From NCBI GenBank assembly GCA_020638955.1, contig JACKHO010000009.1, forward strand, positions 186,001-250,000: a stretch of DNA of 64,000 nt, read 5' to 3'. The position numbers and the translations under genes are program-made. Under the pieces are notes generated by a model that worked only from the letters and a program-made list of their open reading frames with translations, was not told the DNA's origin and did not search any database. Positions 15,783 through 24,384 of this stretch are shown piece after piece (position 1 is the first letter of the stretch; each line of letters begins with the position of its first letter). Source of the stretch: Planctomycetaceae bacterium (GTDB taxonomy: Bacteria; Planctomycetota; Planctomycetia; Planctomycetales; Planctomycetaceae).

Positions 15783-17600
15783 ATGGAATTCCTGTACCGT
15801 AAATCGTTGCCGCTGGGAGTGATACTTCTAACACTCGGTTACGTTTCAGGTGCAGGGTTCGCTCAGGACGGGGCTCCCGCTGCGGGAGAGAATGCCGCTC
15901 CCAACGCCGATTTGGCGAATCGGCAACAGCAAATCCTGCGGGACTACGAACGCTTTGAGCGGGCTCTGTTCGACATCGCCGAGCAGTCTCGCCGGAAGGA
16001 CCGTGAACGGGCCGAATTGTTATTCCGCGCCCGCGATCAAAGTCAGGATCAACGCATCCTCGACGAAATGCGTTCGATTGCCGAACTGCTCAAGGGGGAT
16101 GCCAAGTTCGGCGAAGCCCTCACGCGGCAGGATGATTTGCTCCCCCGAATGCAGGCCGTGCTGAAACTCTTGCAAAGCCTCGACGAACGCGATCAGGTCG
16201 CCTCGCTCATCAAGGAGTACGAGGAACGCCTGAAGGAAGCCAATCGATTACTGGCCAACGAGAAAGATATTCAGGCCGACACGAAACGCGGTGGTGATGC
16301 AGGTTCGCTCGCCGAACGCCAACGCAAGGTCCTGGAAAACGCCAACGACCTCGCGGAGAAAATCGACCGCGATGACGCTGCCCGCAAGAATGAACAACCG
16401 GGGAACCAAAGCGAAAACTCTGGGGAGTCGGGCGAGAATCCTATGTCGGAAATGGGCGAAAATCAGCCCAAGGAAGGCGAGCAGCCGGGGGAAAAGCCTG
16501 AGGACGGAAGTGAGTCGAAGCCGGAAGAGGGGGGCGAGTCAAAGCCCGAGGACGGCAGTGAATCCAAACCAATGGGCGAGCCCATGGAAGGGGAGTCCTC
16601 CGAATCCAGTGGTGATCCCAAAGAGTCCGATTCCTCTAATCCCATGAAGTCGACGGGGCAAACTCCGCCCATGCCGAATTCGCAGCAGGATCAGTCAAAA
16701 CCACCACAGCAGGGTGGCGAGCCACAGGAAGGTGGCGAGCAGCCGCAGCCGGGTGATCAACAGCAGCAGGATGAAGAGCAGCCTTCGCCTGGACGCGAAC
16801 AACTGCAGCAGGCCCGCCGGGAAATGCAGCAGGCCCTGGAAGAGCTGAAGGGTAAGAACACCAAGAATGCGGAAAAAGAAGAAGAGGACGCCGTAGTCAA
16901 GCTGGCGGAAATGAAAGCCGAGCTGGAAAAAATCCTGCGGCAGCTGCGTGAAGAAGAAAAGGAAATGTACCTCACGTTGTTGGAGGCTCGATTCCAGAAC
17001 ATGTTACGTCGACAGGAACAAATCAACTCCGAGACCAAACGCCTCGACGACATCGACGAAGGAAACCGTCCGGCAACGTTCGGTGCCAAGGTCGCGGTCA
17101 TCAAGCGGCAGCAGGACGACAACGCCCTCGACGCCGAAAAGGCACTCCATTTGCTCATGGAAGAAGGGTCGTCTGTGGCGTTCCCCGAAGCGGTCGAGCA
17201 AATGCAGAAAAACATGGAAACCGTGGCCCGCCGACTGGCCAAGCAGGACACCGGCGACACCACGCAGGTCATCGAGCAGCTCATTGTCGAAACGCTGGAG
17301 GAAATGATTTTCGCCATGCAGCAGGAACTCGAAAAACTGGAAGAAAAACGCGAGCAGCAGCAACAGGGACAACCGCAGCAGCAAGGCGACGATCCGCAAC
17401 TCGTCAACCAACTGGCTGAACTGAAAATGATTCGGTCGCTGCAGAATCAAATTAACCGGTTGACGAAACAAATCGGCATGGACATCGAAGGGGAACAAGC
17501 CTCAGATTCTGACAAGCTCGAACTCCTCGACGACCTGGCCGCGCGGCAACAGCGAATTCAGGAAGCCACGTACGATCTCTCAGTGGGGAGGAATCAATAG
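15783..17600 (+). CDS. Secreted glutamine- and glutamate-rich coiled-coil protein
   Basis: About 605 residues. A signal peptide (FLYRKSLPLGVILLTLGYVS, cleaved near GFAQDG) is followed by long charged helices with heptad character. Residues about 215-350 are a low-complexity acidic linker with tandem EGGESKPEDGSESKP-type units and PQQ/EQQ runs. A second long coiled coil (about 350-560) ends in KQIGMDIEGEQ. No catalytic motif is visible. An ATG at 15768 is also in frame, but GGAG lies seven bases before the ATG at 15783, so that start is chosen. The gene overlaps the next by one base (TAG/GTG), so it is coupled to it. A structural or scaffold role in the envelope is an inference from composition only. 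Confidence 0.8.
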   Translation: MEFLYRKSLPLGVILLTLGYVSGAGFAQDGAPAAGENAAPNADLANRQQQILRDYERFERALFDIAEQSRRKDRERAELLFRARDQSQDQRILDEMRSIAELLKGDAKFGEALTRQDDLLPRMQAVLKLLQSLDERDQVASLIKEYEERLKEANRLLANEKDIQADTKRGGDAGSLAERQRKVLENANDLAEKIDRDDAARKNEQPGNQSENSGESGENPMSEMGENQPKEGEQPGEKPEDGSESKPEEGGESKPEDGSESKPMGEPMEGESSESSGDPKESDSSNPMKSTGQTPPMPNSQQDQSKPPQQGGEPQEGGEQPQPGDQQQQDEEQPSPGREQLQQARREMQQALEELKGKNTKNAEKEEEDAVVKLAEMKAELEKILRQLREEEKEMYLTLLEARFQNMLRRQEQINSETKRLDDIDEGNRPATFGAKVAVIKRQQDDNALDAEKALHLLMEEGSSVAFPEAVEQMQKNMETVARRLAKQDTGDTTQVIEQLIVETLEEMIFAMQQELEKLEEKREQQQQGQPQQQGDDPQLVNQLAELKMIRSLQNQINRLTKQIGMDIEGEQASDSDKLELLDDLAARQQRIQEATYDLSVGRNQ

Positions 17601-18643
17601 TGCGATCCATTTCACACATTCTCCTGGCAACGGCCCTGGCCTGCGTCTTCTCGGCGACAGCATCGGCAGCCTCGACGGTAGGCGAGGAAGTCTACTCCGC
17701 TCCCAAGGTCGAAGAATTGAAAGCATCCGTTGACGCCTGGCTGCTGAAACGGGATTTGCTCGCCTCGCCCGTGCGTGATGGTGTCGCCCCGCTGTGGAAT
17801 TTCCAGGATTCTCCCGGCCCCAACCAGTTGTTCGACGCACTCATGCGGACCTACTACTTCGCAGATGACGACGTCCGTTCGCTCGTCGACACCTGCATGA
17901 CCCAGCCGACCAGCGGTGAACTGCTCGACCTCACGCCCATTATGAACCACAGTGACGAGCCGCTGTTCACCAACAACGTCCAGTACTTCTACGCACGTCA
18001 CCTCGCCGTGCTGAACCTGTACGAAGAAGCGCTTCTCACCTTCGACGGCGTCGAACCGCATGCCCTGGTCGACCCCGCCGGATACTTCTTTTACCGGGCC
18101 GTCTGCGAGCATCATTTACTGCTGAAGGAAGACGGCCTCGCCACGATTTCCAAACTGCTGAACGACACGGAGCAAATCCCACTGCGGTATCAGAAAGTTG
18201 GCGAACTGCTCCAGAACGATTTGGAAAATCTGGAAGAGAAGTCGATCGGCGAAGTCGCCCGGCAAATGCGCGACGTGGAACGCCGCCTCGAACTTGGCCG
18301 CGCCGGCCAGCGCGTGCAGCGCGTGGAAGAACGCATCATTGCTACGCTCGATGAAATCATCGAAAAAATGGAACAGCAGCAAAGCGGTGGCGGAGGTGGT
18401 GGCGGAGGCCAAATGCAAACACCCCCCAGCGGAAACCCCTCCGATGAATCGTACGTCGGTGGCGTGAAAGGCCCCGGCGAGACCGACCGCAAAGACGTCG
18501 GCCACAAAGACGACTGGGGCGACCTCCCCCCCAAAGCCCAGACTGCAGCCAAGAACCTCCTCGAACGCCAATTCCCCGCCCACTACCGCCAGGCCGTCGA
18601 GGAATACCTCAAGAAAATCGCGGAACGACCAGCGGCACCGTAG
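17600..18643 (+). CDS. Secreted protein of unknown function with polyglycine linker
   Basis: A 347-residue protein starting with GTG, the last base of the preceding stop codon, with GGGAGGA ahead of it. A signal peptide (ISHILLATALACVFSATASA) is clear. The central region is helical and rich in Leu and Glu, suggesting tetratricopeptide-like or helical-bundle packing (NLYEEALLTFDGVEPHALVD). Residues about 255-275 carry a Gln run and an eight-glycine stretch. The C-terminal 80 residues (DDWGDLPPKAQTAAKNLLER, then HYRQAVEEYLKKIAE) look like the end-segments of proteins found next to coiled-coil envelope proteins. It completes the cluster that starts at 13199. Confidence 0.8.
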   Translation: MRSISHILLATALACVFSATASAASTVGEEVYSAPKVEELKASVDAWLLKRDLLASPVRDGVAPLWNFQDSPGPNQLFDALMRTYYFADDDVRSLVDTCMTQPTSGELLDLTPIMNHSDEPLFTNNVQYFYARHLAVLNLYEEALLTFDGVEPHALVDPAGYFFYRAVCEHHLLLKEDGLATISKLLNDTEQIPLRYQKVGELLQNDLENLEEKSIGEVARQMRDVERRLELGRAGQRVQRVEERIIATLDEIIEKMEQQQSGGGGGGGGQMQTPPSGNPSDESYVGGVKGPGETDRKDVGHKDDWGDLPPKAQTAAKNLLERQFPAHYRQAVEEYLKKIAERPAAP

Positions 18644-19056
18644 GCAATACACCGTCCCTTTGTAACTGTCGGAATCGATTCCTGTTCTCGTAAATCAGGT
18701 TCGCTGTCTGACATACGTCACCGAAGTTGATGAGTACTTGCTAGACGCCCCATGTGGCATCGTACCATCGCAAACGCCGCCACGCACAGGATGAGCTGCC
18801 GAATCGGTCGATTGCAATAGGTTGTGGCTCCGTTTCCGATGACGTAGACCGGGCATATTGATGCAAGTCGGGTCGCGGTCGGACTGCAAGGCTCGAATAT
18901 AGCGACTTCTGGTTTAGCATTCGCTATCTTTGCACGCGGTTTCAACCTGTGCCATCATTGTTCGATAGCAGTTCATGCTGTTGCCGAACAGATGGCTGCC
19001 ACGGTAAGTCACCTAGCGTTTCGCACTTTCGGGACAACTGCCACGCATATTCGAGC
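18644..19056. other. Non-coding gap upstream of the TIR-NACHT gene
   Basis: No gene is supported here. Short open frames exist on both strands but lack family features or a ribosome site. A weak 7-bp dyad (ATAGCGA at 18899 and TCGCTAT at 18921) is the only structure noted. The frame of the following gene is open back to 18949, but the TIR domain begins just after the ATG at 19057. Confidence 0.5.
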
Positions 19057-22000
19057 ATGATCGACCCACATGACAAGTACGATGTCTTCCTTTCCCACAA
19101 CAGCTCTGACAAGCCAGTGGTGGAGAGGATCGCCGAATTGCTCAAGGAAGCTGGCATTCGTTCCTTCCTGGACAAAGCCGATCTCAACTCCGGGCTGGCG
19201 TGGCAGGGGGAATTGGCCGAAGCAATCAAACAAAGCGGCGCGACAGCAATCTTCTACGGTCCGAGCGGTGAAGGAAAATGGCAGCAGGAAGAACGCCGCA
19301 TGGCTCTCAGTAAGGCTGTCAACACGAACGACCATTTCCGCGTGTTCGCCGTCTTGCTGCCTGGTGGCGAAAGTGAGCAAATCGATCCATTTCTCAAGCA
19401 AAGAACCTGGGTCGATTTATCGGCAGGCCTGAATGACATAGCCGCTTGGGATCGGCTCGTTTCAGCAATTCGACCCGATTTGAAACACTCATCCAGCGGC
19501 GAGGCCAAGGCAGCAGCCATAACCAATCCCAGCCCGCTTCGGTTCTTGCTGGATCGTATTTGCCCAGGGATTCATCGTTGGCTAACCGTGACAGTTCGCG
19601 TCTTTGAAGAGCCTCCGGAGTGGCGTGTCCTGAACCAATATCTTCGCACACTCAGTTCATCGATTGCTCAGGAGATTTCCGAAAAGACCTACGTTCCATT
19701 GAACGCGAAAGACCTAATTAGCGGAGATAAGGTCCTGCATACGCGGCGAAGTGGTTTCCTGACGCCAATCCATCAATTGATCAAAGAGGTCGTCGGTATC
19801 TCCGAAGGCGGCGACGCACTCAGTGCACAAATATCGGCTGTCAGCAAGAAAAGCCGGGTCGTGCGGAATATCGTTTCGCGTTTGAGTACCGCAGAAGAAC
19901 CTCTCGTGTTGCTTGGCGATCCGGGGTCCGGCAAATCACTGACGTTGAAGCAGGCGGCTATGCTCATCGCCGAAAAAGAAAGCTGCCGCATATTTCCTAA
20001 GGTTTGCATCTTTGTTCGACTAGGGGAGTTTCACGAACAGTCCCCCGACGAGCGTTCCGTCTTTCAGTACCTGAAACGGACTGTGCCCACGGAAATTGCG
20101 CCATACCTTGAACGTCTCGATGCTGCGGGGCGTCTCGTCATTTTCTTTGACGGCATGGATGAAATGAGCCGCCAGCAGTACACCCAACACACGCGAGCTC
20201 TGAGCATTTTTGCAGGCAGCCGCAAAGGACAAACGCAAACCCTGTTCTCATGCCGGGTGACCGATTTCACCCCCGAATTCAAACACAACCGTCTGGTACT
20301 TCTGCCATTCGATGTCCCTCAAATCTACAAGTACGTCACCCGCCAAATTCCCCATTTTCCTGTGAAAATTGATGGCGAGAGCTGGACCGCACGACAACTC
20401 TCCCGGCGACTGGCAGCACCGGACCTCCCCATGCAGGCCAGCAACCCCTTTGTACTGTGGCTATTCTGCTTCTACCTACTAGAACACGAAAAGTGGCCTG
20501 CTTCGCGTGTCGAGTTATTGAGCTACTACAACGAACTGAATTGGCGCCGGAAGGACGCAGAAGCCAAGCGGGAAGGACACGCTGAACTCCCTGACCAGAA
20601 GCAGGCGTTTCTCACTTGGGGAAAAATTGCCTTCACAATCACGAATCGCAATCAGGGAACGGTCATTCCCGTTGATGACTTGCAGCAGTTGCTTAACGAG
20701 CAGGAGCTAGAACATTTAGACTCTGGCAAGTTCTGCGGTATCTTTCAGGAGTCTCTGGACCTCCAGCAGACTCTTATTCGCTTCGAACACCATCGGTTCC
20801 AGGAGTACTTTACCGCGTTCTATATCAAGGAATGTGGGTTGCAACTCGACTGGCTCGACAAACTCGACGCGCCCCGCTGGCAGGAAACGCTCGTCAATCT
20901 CGTCCTCTCGGGAGGTAGGTCCGAAGCGTTGTCGGTGCTTGGGGATGAAATCTCCAAAACAATCGACCAGCTCGATTCCCTCGACTGGCATGAGCTAGAA
21001 AGAAGGCTTCGCGCATTTGACTTGCATGACCGAATGCTGTTGTCCGACCGTATTGAACTTGCGTCGCGAATCCTCAAGCAGTCCCCTTCTACAACCAGCG
21101 ACGGCTACCAGCAACTGACCGACTCCTTTCGAGACGCCGTCTACTGGGTGTCAGAATGTGGAAATCCTGTTGAGCAGGTCAGAATGCTGGAAGCTGCTCA
21201 AAATGTGTCCGAAGTCGACGCCTTTCGCGTTGCCAAAACGCCACTTGAGGGCCACGTGAGTTGGGCGCGTAATCAAGCCTTGATTGTGACGGCCTCGGCA
21301 AAAGGAGCCTCGTCACACGCATTGCCCCTGGACGTCTTGATGAGTTTTTCCGGGGGGACGTTCCTGAATCGCCTGAACGATTACTTCCGCATCGCAACAA
21401 CGCTTAAACAGAGACGTTTTTGGTTCGTCTTAATTGTTGGAATACTGCTCATGTGCTGCCAAATTGCGGCCGTCAGTTCCATGGTGTTCGGCACACGTGC
21501 ATTATTGACAGCCTACCTGCAGAGCCGCATATCCGAGGAACAAGAGGCCGCAATCGTACAGTACGTGATATTGACCAATGAGGCGAGCCTCCAAGATGAG
21601 CCAGAGCCGACACGTACTATTCCGTTGGAACCCACCGAGCTGATACTGATAGGTGACGAGTTAATGACTCGTCAAGAGAGACTGGAGAGCCTCAAGTCCT
21701 CATTGGCGCCAACACTTGCGCACAGAAATGCAGTGGACATGCTGAATTCCAATTCGTTTGCCCTCAGTCTTTTCACCGTGCTTGTCGTTGTCGTTGTCGT
21801 GCACTGTTTCACCTCGTCTGAGCATTTGTCGCGAAACCTACTGCTGGTAGGCGCCATCTACCTGTCACTGCCACTCATTGGTTATTTATTGTGGAGCGGG
21901 TTGCTATTGTACGCGCTCGGTGCGTTTTTCCTTCTATTAAACACTGGTCTTAGCCTTGGATTTGCCGCATGCATCGTGACATATGGGGCCCATGTGACTA

Positions 22001-22788
22001 TTCTTGTCCTCTTTGCCAAAACGGCCTCATTCTGGATGTCGGAGCGTCCACCACTTCACGCGTTGCGAAAAAACGTCTGGGATCAATGTGGGTTCGGCCC
22101 TTGGGCTAGTTTCACGGCGTATTATGGAGCCTTCGTGATGCTAGGGCTCGGATTGCCTTACCTCGTCGCGCGGCTGCCTGCCAGCGTGCACAGCAGCGTT
22201 GCCAACTGGGGATTGTTTCCCTACTTCAATAATGATGTTATCAACGAGCTTTTCTCATTGGTTGTTTATTCCATAGCAACTGTCGTCGCCGGACTGCTTG
22301 TGTATCGAGTAATTACTAGGTCTAGTTCGCGCCAGCGGATTGACGACACAATTGTGTCTTTTGTGTCATTCTCGATTGGTCCCATATTGGTCATAATGGC
22401 ATTTTCGGCAGCGGCAATGCTCGATTCACGAGGGTCCTTTGTTGGCCCTGTGCTTTTCGCGGCTGTTTCGATTGTAACCAGTTCTGTCCTTGCGGTGCTT
22501 ATTTTTTGGGTGCTGCGGAAATTGTTGCGAATGCTACTTGAGCAACGAACCGCCATGCTCAGCATGACGCCTGAGCAGTGGCGCGAAAAGATCTGCAGTG
22601 GAAGCAGCAGCGCACAGGATGAAGTATTGCGCAGGACTTCACATGAGTCGGTCGGCCTGCCGGTTGAGGAGTTCCTGGCCGCAATGGTCGAGGTCGAAGA
22701 TGACATCAAAACGGAGCCCGCCTTGAGTACCTATTGGTCCAAACGGGCCGGGTTAGAACAGATCCTGCGTCAACATCGAACCGGCTGA
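19057..22788 (+). CDS. TIR-NACHT STAND NTPase with multi-pass membrane C-terminus (candidate defence protein)
   Basis: A 1243-residue protein. Residues about 5-135 are a TIR domain (KYDVFLSHNSSDKPVVERIA at the start, then GLAWQGELAEAIKQS with the glutamate, about residue 52, in the position of the catalytic Glu of NAD-cleaving TIRs). Residues about 285-600 are a NACHT-type NTPase: Walker A GDPGSGKS at about 287-294, Walker B LVIFFDGMDE at about 360-369, and FEHHRFQEYF at about 576-585. The C-terminal half has about seven to nine hydrophobic segments from residue 788 and a short cytosolic tail. No LRR, WD40 or TPR sensor is seen. TIR and NACHT proteins are known antiphage or cell-death factors; the membrane half is unusual. 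It stands alone, with somewhat different base usage from its neighbours. Confidence 0.88.
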   Translation: MIDPHDKYDVFLSHNSSDKPVVERIAELLKEAGIRSFLDKADLNSGLAWQGELAEAIKQSGATAIFYGPSGEGKWQQEERRMALSKAVNTNDHFRVFAVLLPGGESEQIDPFLKQRTWVDLSAGLNDIAAWDRLVSAIRPDLKHSSSGEAKAAAITNPSPLRFLLDRICPGIHRWLTVTVRVFEEPPEWRVLNQYLRTLSSSIAQEISEKTYVPLNAKDLISGDKVLHTRRSGFLTPIHQLIKEVVGISEGGDALSAQISAVSKKSRVVRNIVSRLSTAEEPLVLLGDPGSGKSLTLKQAAMLIAEKESCRIFPKVCIFVRLGEFHEQSPDERSVFQYLKRTVPTEIAPYLERLDAAGRLVIFFDGMDEMSRQQYTQHTRALSIFAGSRKGQTQTLFSCRVTDFTPEFKHNRLVLLPFDVPQIYKYVTRQIPHFPVKIDGESWTARQLSRRLAAPDLPMQASNPFVLWLFCFYLLEHEKWPASRVELLSYYNELNWRRKDAEAKREGHAELPDQKQAFLTWGKIAFTITNRNQGTVIPVDDLQQLLNEQELEHLDSGKFCGIFQESLDLQQTLIRFEHHRFQEYFTAFYIKECGLQLDWLDKLDAPRWQETLVNLVLSGGRSEALSVLGDEISKTIDQLDSLDWHELERRLRAFDLHDRMLLSDRIELASRILKQSPSTTSDGYQQLTDSFRDAVYWVSECGNPVEQVRMLEAAQNVSEVDAFRVAKTPLEGHVSWARNQALIVTASAKGASSHALPLDVLMSFSGGTFLNRLNDYFRIATTLKQRRFWFVLIVGILLMCCQIAAVSSMVFGTRALLTAYLQSRISEEQEAAIVQYVILTNEASLQDEPEPTRTIPLEPTELILIGDELMTRQERLESLKSSLAPTLAHRNAVDMLNSNSFALSLFTVLVVVVVVHCFTSSEHLSRNLLLVGAIYLSLPLIGYLLWSGLLLYALGAFFLLLNTGLSLGFAACIVTYGAHVTILVLFAKTASFWMSERPPLHALRKNVWDQCGFGPWASFTAYYGAFVMLGLGLPYLVARLPASVHSSVANWGLFPYFNNDVINELFSLVVYSIATVVAGLLVYRVITRSSSRQRIDDTIVSFVSFSIGPILVIMAFSAAAMLDSRGSFVGPVLFAAVSIVTSSVLAVLIFWVLRKLLRMLLEQRTAMLSMTPEQWREKICSGSSSAQDEVLRRTSHESVGLPVEEFLAAMVEVEDDIKTEPALSTYWSKRAGLEQILRQHRTG

Positions 22789-22840
22789 TACTCATGCATC
22801 AACGTATTGACGGTTGGCATGGTCTAGGTTTCGCCATTTC

Positions 22841-22876
22841 GTGCCATGCCCACGTCGCGTAGCAGCGTGGGCATGC
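22841..22876. repeat. REP-like hairpin, third copy, between convergent genes
   Basis: A 36-bp palindrome with stem CATGCCCACG (22845-22854) and CGTGGGCATG (22866-22875) around the loop TCGCGTAGCAG. It shares the outer GTGCCATGC and the loop with the two REP copies beside the RAYT at 46133 and 46785, but the inner stem bases differ on both sides in a compensatory way. It lies between the convergent TIR-NACHT gene and the dab operon and may also act as a terminator. Confidence 0.75.
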
Positions 22877-22938
22877 GTCTGTCTGAGAGGCGTAAGCTGC
22901 GCGACGGACGGTGGTATTGGTGATGATCAGACTTCGGG

Positions 22939-24384
22939 TTAGTGCTGCAAACCCGTCTCGTGTTCTGAGTCGTCGTCAATTGGCGGTTGAGAGGCATCGA
23001 CAATGCCTCGATGTTCCAATACAGCGCGGGCGGCGTGGTAGCGGGACGCAACGCCGGGTTGGGGAATGAGTCCTCCACCAATGATGAGAATTGCCATGAG
23101 CAGAATGGTGACACGTTCCGTCCAGCGGCAACCCATCGAAATTGAAGCGGTGTGACGCGTTCCTGTAAAGACATGAAAGAACGCCTTCACCACAGCAATA
23201 CCGTTGAGTGCTGTCGCGAATACAATCGCCAGTCCGACGTGGGGATACACTTCTACGGCTCCTTCAATGAGTAGCTCCGTTCCAATAAACCCAATGGTGC
23301 CCGGGAAGCCAATCGAGGCGAGCCCCGTCAGCAGGAACATCGACGCGAGAAAGGGGACGTGTTCGTAGAGTCCGTGAAACCCGGCGAGAGACAAACGCCC
23401 CGTTCTCGCTTCCACGCTACGGAGGGCGAGTCCGAATCCGAGCATGGAGATTCCGACTGACAACCACACGCAGAGTGCTCCGGCCAATCCCAGTGGTGTC
23501 ACCATTTCGAGGCCGACCAGCACCAGCGAAGAGTGACTCAGGAACAAGTAGCAAAAGAACCGCCGCGAGTCGCGTTGGACCAAGGCCATCCCCGCTGCGT
23601 AAACGGCAGTGGTCAATGAGAGAATGGCAATACTCTGCAATGCCCAGGCGGGAGCAATGGGGAGCACCAGCCGCATAACGGCGTAGGCCCCGGTCATGGG
23701 TGTGACGAAGAGCAGGGCTGTGCCGAAGGTGGCTTTCTCAAACAGGTCGGTCATCCAGCAGTGCAGAGGGCAAATGCCACTGCGAATGAGGGCTCCCGCG
23801 GTCAGCAGGCAGCCCGCCACAATGGGAGGACTGGTCGGATCGGAATTACTGCCTGCCAGGAACTGGCCGACGACGAGCAGGCCAATAAACATTCCCATGT
23901 GAGCCAGATACACGTTCGTGTTCTGGTTTCGATGCCGCAATTCCAGCCAGGGGGGAATGACGGCTATTGCCAGCAGGGCGATAATCATCCAGGGATGTTT
24001 ACAAGAGAGCGTTGCCAGCAGCACGGCCTCGGAGAACAACGTCCAGCCGAAGGAGAAGCGGTTCACCTTCGTGCGCAGCGTTGTCATGATGGTGGTCATG
24101 TACAATAGCGCGGCAAGCGGCAGGAGCGGTGCGCTCAGTTCATCGATGACGAATACGTCGCGATGAAAAATCGCCTGAATGACGTCCCAGTGGTCGTGCG
24201 CGCCGTAGGAGTCGAGAGTCGAGAAGTCGATCCACTCACCGACAGCACACACAAGCGTAATGACGCTGAAGACAATGCTGATGGTGCGTGCGCGGTCGCG
24301 GTTTTTGAGCTGCGAAACCCAAGCCGCACCGCACAACGGAATGAGCACCGACATTTCCAGCCAGGGAAGATGGAGTTCGTTCAT
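22939..24384 (-). CDS. Second antiporter-like membrane subunit of the dab operon (NuoM-like)
   Basis: A 481-residue protein with about 13 predicted membrane segments, of the Mrp/NuoM/NuoN proton-antiporter superfamily. Recognisable are SGICPLHCWMTDLFEKATFG, the counterpart of the LPSWLPDAH-type segment, and LFLSHSSLVLVGLEMVTPLG and FLASMFLLTGLASIGFPGTI in the second half. The start codon shares a base with the stop of the NuoL-like gene (TAATG), so translation is coupled. It is the last gene of the operon. Its partner role as a second proton-coupled subunit of the DabA complex is an inference from the operon, since characterised Dab systems need only one such subunit. Confidence 0.82.
   Translation of the reverse strand: MNELHLPWLEMSVLIPLCGAAWVSQLKNRDRARTISIVFSVITLVCAVGEWIDFSTLDSYGAHDHWDVIQAIFHRDVFVIDELSAPLLPLAALLYMTTIMTTLRTKVNRFSFGWTLFSEAVLLATLSCKHPWMIIALLAIAVIPPWLELRHRNQNTNVYLAHMGMFIGLLVVGQFLAGSNSDPTSPPIVAGCLLTAGALIRSGICPLHCWMTDLFEKATFGTALLFVTPMTGAYAVMRLVLPIAPAWALQSIAILSLTTAVYAAGMALVQRDSRRFFCYLFLSHSSLVLVGLEMVTPLGLAGALCVWLSVGISMLGFGLALRSVEARTGRLSLAGFHGLYEHVPFLASMFLLTGLASIGFPGTIGFIGTELLIEGAVEVYPHVGLAIVFATALNGIAVVKAFFHVFTGTRHTASISMGCRWTERVTILLMAILIIGGGLIPQPGVASRYHAARAVLEHRGIVDASQPPIDDDSEHETGLQH

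Noticed and set aside
18718..18945. 75-residue minus-strand frame before the TIR-NACHT gene
   Set aside because: No ribosome site, no recognised family, and its codons look random. It was not reported as a gene.
18949..19056. Upstream extension of the TIR-NACHT protein by 36 residues
   Set aside because: The extra residues are cysteine- and histidine-rich and unlike TIR N-termini; the TIR domain begins immediately after the ATG at 19057.
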